Shown: one piece after another, positions 6,953 to 8,775 of the stretch
Numbering within the stretch: position 1 is the first letter of the stretch
How the letters are laid out: each line of letters opens with the position of its first letter
The notes under the pieces: generated by a model
Told to the model about the DNA's origin: nothing
The model's input: the letters and a program-made list of their open reading frames with translations, nothing else
Database searches by the model: none
NCBI GenBank assembly: GCA_041161475.1
Contig: JBEAUL010000058.1
Location: 1 to 8,775 of the forward strand
Length of the DNA stretch: 8,775 nucleotides
Direction of reading: 5' to 3'
Source of the DNA: JBEAUL01 sp041161475
Lineage (GTDB): Bacteria; Pseudomonadota; Gammaproteobacteria; UBA6186; Azoamicaceae
Translations under genes and position numbers: made by a program

Positions 6953-7896
6953 GCGATTCATCTTCACCCAACTGGGAAAAACAAGTTATTCAAACGGTAC
7001 TACTAGAACACATCAAAGAACAACGCTCTGCACGTAGATGGACCCTATTTTATCGTATGATAATCCTCAGTATCGCTGGATTTATTTTTTTTCATGCGCT
7101 TAAGTGGGACTTAAACCCCTCCTCTTCTATTTTACAACAAAGTCATACTGCCGTGATTGATATTCGTGGCCCTATTGATGCAGATCAATCTGCCAGTGCA
7201 GATAATATCAATGGCGCTTTAGAAATGGCTTTTGATACGAAATTGGTCAAGGGTGTGATTTTACGTATCAACAGTCCCGGTGGAAGCCCCGTACAAGCAC
7301 GTCAAATTTATGATAAAATACAGGCCTTGCAAGCGAAAAATGATAAAGTAAAGGTTTACGCACTTATAGAAGATTTGGGCACATCTGCTGCCTATCTTAT
7401 CGCTTCATCTGCAGAAGAGATCCATGCAGATCAAACCAGTATTGTAGGCTCTATCGGCGTCATCATGGAAGGTTTCGGATTCCCTGATTCTATGAAAAAA
7501 TTAGGCGTAGAACGTCGGCTCTATACTGCAGGTAAGAATAAGGCGCTACTCGATCCTTTTTCTCCACGCAATCCCGATCAAGAAATGTTTGTGCAAAGAG
7601 AGCTAGATTTTGTACACCAAGCATTTATTCAAAATGTACGCCAAGGACGAAAAGATCGATTAAAAGAAACCCCCGATATGTTTTCTGGTCTATTTTGGAG
7701 TGGAGAACATGCCTTAAGTTTGGGGTTAATTGATGGGCATAAAAATGCCGGCGAAATTGCCAAGGAACTGATCAAAGCAGAAAATATGGTGGACTACACC
7801 CCAGGTGTCAGCGTTATCGATCGCATTGCAAATCGAATTGGTGCGAGCTTGCAAGGAATAGATCTACACTCTTTTTTAAAGCAAAAGTTGAAATAA
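6949..7896 (+). CDS. sppA: Signal peptide peptidase, SppA-type (peptidase family S49)
   Basis: Membrane-anchored serine protease expected to degrade cleaved signal peptides. The 315 residues are the short, single-domain form, unlike the 618-residue duplicated SppA of Escherichia coli. A basic N-terminal stretch (KEQRSARR, 23-30) precedes one membrane helix (about 31-51), which suggests the N-terminus is inside and the catalytic domain periplasmic. S49 features in order: VKGVILRINSPGGSP (100-114); the nucleophile S146 in EDLGTSAAYLIAS; the IVGSIGVI block (165-172); and the general-base lysine in AGKNKALLDPF, most likely K198. WSGEHALSLGLIDG (250-263) is also typical. SohB is less likely because the family match is to the compact SppA with a short cytoplasmic head. 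It lies directly after rluC with a four-base overlap, so the two probably form an operon. Its stop lies two bases from that of the convergent next gene. Confidence 0.9.
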   Translation: MSDSSSPNWEKQVIQTVLLEHIKEQRSARRWTLFYRMIILSIAGFIFFHALKWDLNPSSSILQQSHTAVIDIRGPIDADQSASADNINGALEMAFDTKLVKGVILRINSPGGSPVQARQIYDKIQALQAKNDKVKVYALIEDLGTSAAYLIASSAEEIHADQTSIVGSIGVIMEGFGFPDSMKKLGVERRLYTAGKNKALLDPFSPRNPDQEMFVQRELDFVHQAFIQNVRQGRKDRLKETPDMFSGLFWSGEHALSLGLIDGHKNAGEIAKELIKAENMVDYTPGVSVIDRIANRIGASLQGIDLHSFLKQKLK

Positions 7897-7898
7897 GA

Positions 7899-8775
7899 TT
7901 ATGTATCTATGGCACGCAGTTTAGTGGATTGGACTATAGATAATCCAAACACAATCCAAAAAATGCGTTGATAAAAGATTTCATGCACGCTACCCATGAG
8001 TAAAAATATAATCAACAGGTAAAATAATAATTTATCTTGTATCCCCCATTGTTCAGGTTTTATTCTTTTTATTAAACACAATATTTTTTTTACGATTAAA
8101 AATCCATAGGTAAAAAATATTATTGAACCAACCAGACCAAATTCAACCAACATCCATACAAAAGTATTATGGATCACTAAGGGCGTTCCATTTTTTATTG
8201 TTTCATGATTTAGAAATCCACCTAAACCAATCCCAAACCACGGACTCTTTCTCCATAACGCCAATCCCTCAACAATTGAATATAAACGCTGAGAGCTTGA
8301 TGTACTTGGAGAATACTTATTCAAAGTAAACTGTGTTTTATGATACAAAAAATCATTTGTTTGATCGATATTAAATACGTGTAACCCCATATTGGTGAGA
8401 TTTTCTAGACAATATACGCTCAGTATCAGTATAAAAACTTTAGTAACGATGTTTAATACATCTTTTTTTGTCAGTAAACCAAGTAAAGCTGAGGAACTAA
8501 GCAACACAAGCGCTGTACAAATGCCAGAACGTGAGTATGTAAAAAAAATACCAGCAAAAAGAATGGACAAAAGCCAGATTGTTTTTTTATCTATATGTTT
8601 TTTTAATGCTGTTAATACCGATAGTTGCATTGAAATAACACATAAAATTTGAAACGCAAAAGCATTTCTGTTCACAGCATACCCGAGCAAACTGCGATCA
8701 TAATAAAAACTAAAAATATTAATCATCATTTGATAAATGATGATTGAAGATAGTGCTATCAGCATTGTTTTAGAT
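7899..8775 (-). CDS. O-antigen ligase or polymerase family protein (Wzy_C), N-terminus cut by the window edge
   Basis: Polytopic inner-membrane protein of the WaaL/Wzy group, which joins or polymerises lipid-linked glycans at the periplasmic face. The frame is open to the right edge. An ATG at 8765 gives 288 residues, but it has no visible ribosome site and the family usually has about 400 residues, so roughly 100 N-terminal residues are probably missing. Numbered from that ATG, the Wzy_C signatures are FTYSRSG (75-81), SSQRLYSIVEGLALW (157-171), SPWFGIGLGGF (174-184) and IHNTFVWMLVEFGLVG (198-213). A hydrophilic loop at about 128-160 is flanked by hydrophobic segments. Ligase cannot be told from polymerase by these motifs. 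Base composition is lower in GC than the neighbours: five hand-counted 60-base lines gave 23, 27, 32, 35 and 45 per cent. It converges on sppA with a two-base gap and no visible terminator. Confidence 0.85.
   Translation of the reverse strand, partial: SKTMLIALSSIIIYQMMINIFSFYYDRSLLGYAVNRNAFAFQILCVISMQLSVLTALKKHIDKKTIWLLSILFAGIFFTYSRSGICTALVLLSSSALLGLLTKKDVLNIVTKVFILILSVYCLENLTNMGLHVFNIDQTNDFLYHKTQFTLNKYSPSTSSSQRLYSIVEGLALWRKSPWFGIGLGGFLNHETIKNGTPLVIHNTFVWMLVEFGLVGSIIFFTYGFLIVKKILCLIKRIKPEQWGIQDKLLFYLLIIFLLMGSVHEIFYQRIFWIVFGLSIVQSTKLRAIDT

Noticed and set aside
7871..7901. Bidirectional terminator between sppA and the Wzy_C gene
   Set aside because: The T-run at 7872-7877 has no GC-rich stem beside it on either strand; only a weak CTTTT/AAAAG pairing is possible.
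1..8775. Novel defence, mobile or CRISPR-like system
   Set aside because: Every long frame belongs to a known housekeeping or envelope family. I saw no regularly spaced repeats, transposase, integrase or toxin-antitoxin pair.

Overview
The window is an ordinary-looking chromosomal core region from a gammaproteobacterium. The evidence is a full RNase E with a C-terminal tail, an RluC-type pseudouridine synthase divergent from it, and an rpmF-plsX-fabH cluster close by, a neighbourhood familiar from Escherichia and Pseudomonas. GC content looks moderate to low. I cannot name the genus; a Legionellales-like or other AT-leaning gammaproteobacterium would fit, but that is a guess.

Layout. Positions 1-2160, minus strand, read rpmF (ribosomal protein L32), plsX (acyl-ACP:phosphate acyltransferase) and fabH (ketoacyl-ACP synthase III). 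fabH runs off the left edge and lacks about its last 25-30 codons. plsX and fabH overlap in an ATGA. Positions 2336-5744, minus strand, hold rne (RNase E) followed after 17 bases by a YnaI-type MscS channel gene; the two look like one transcription unit. Positions 5745-5980 are a 236-base divergent intergenic region. It holds an extended -10 promoter pointing at rne and two inverted repeats in what would be the rne leader. Positions 5981-7896, plus strand, are rluC and an SppA-type S49 signal peptide peptidase, overlapping in an ATGA. Positions 7899-8775, minus strand, are most of a Wzy_C-family O-antigen ligase or polymerase, cut by the right edge. It converges on sppA with only two bases between the stop codons and is more AT-rich than its neighbours.

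Function. The left cluster links ribosome assembly (L32) to the first steps of phospholipid (PlsX) and fatty acid (FabH) synthesis. The centre handles RNA: RNase E degrades and matures RNA, and RluC modifies 23S rRNA. The channel, the peptidase and the Wzy_C protein act at the envelope. Genes that often sit in this neighbourhood in relatives (yceD before rpmF, a HAD phosphatase between rluC and sppA, maf) are absent from the window.

I found no mobile element, CRISPR array, tRNA or rRNA gene, toxin-antitoxin pair or defence system. The most interesting signal is the structured rne leader with a promoter overlapping the rluC start codon; it is suggestive but unproven.
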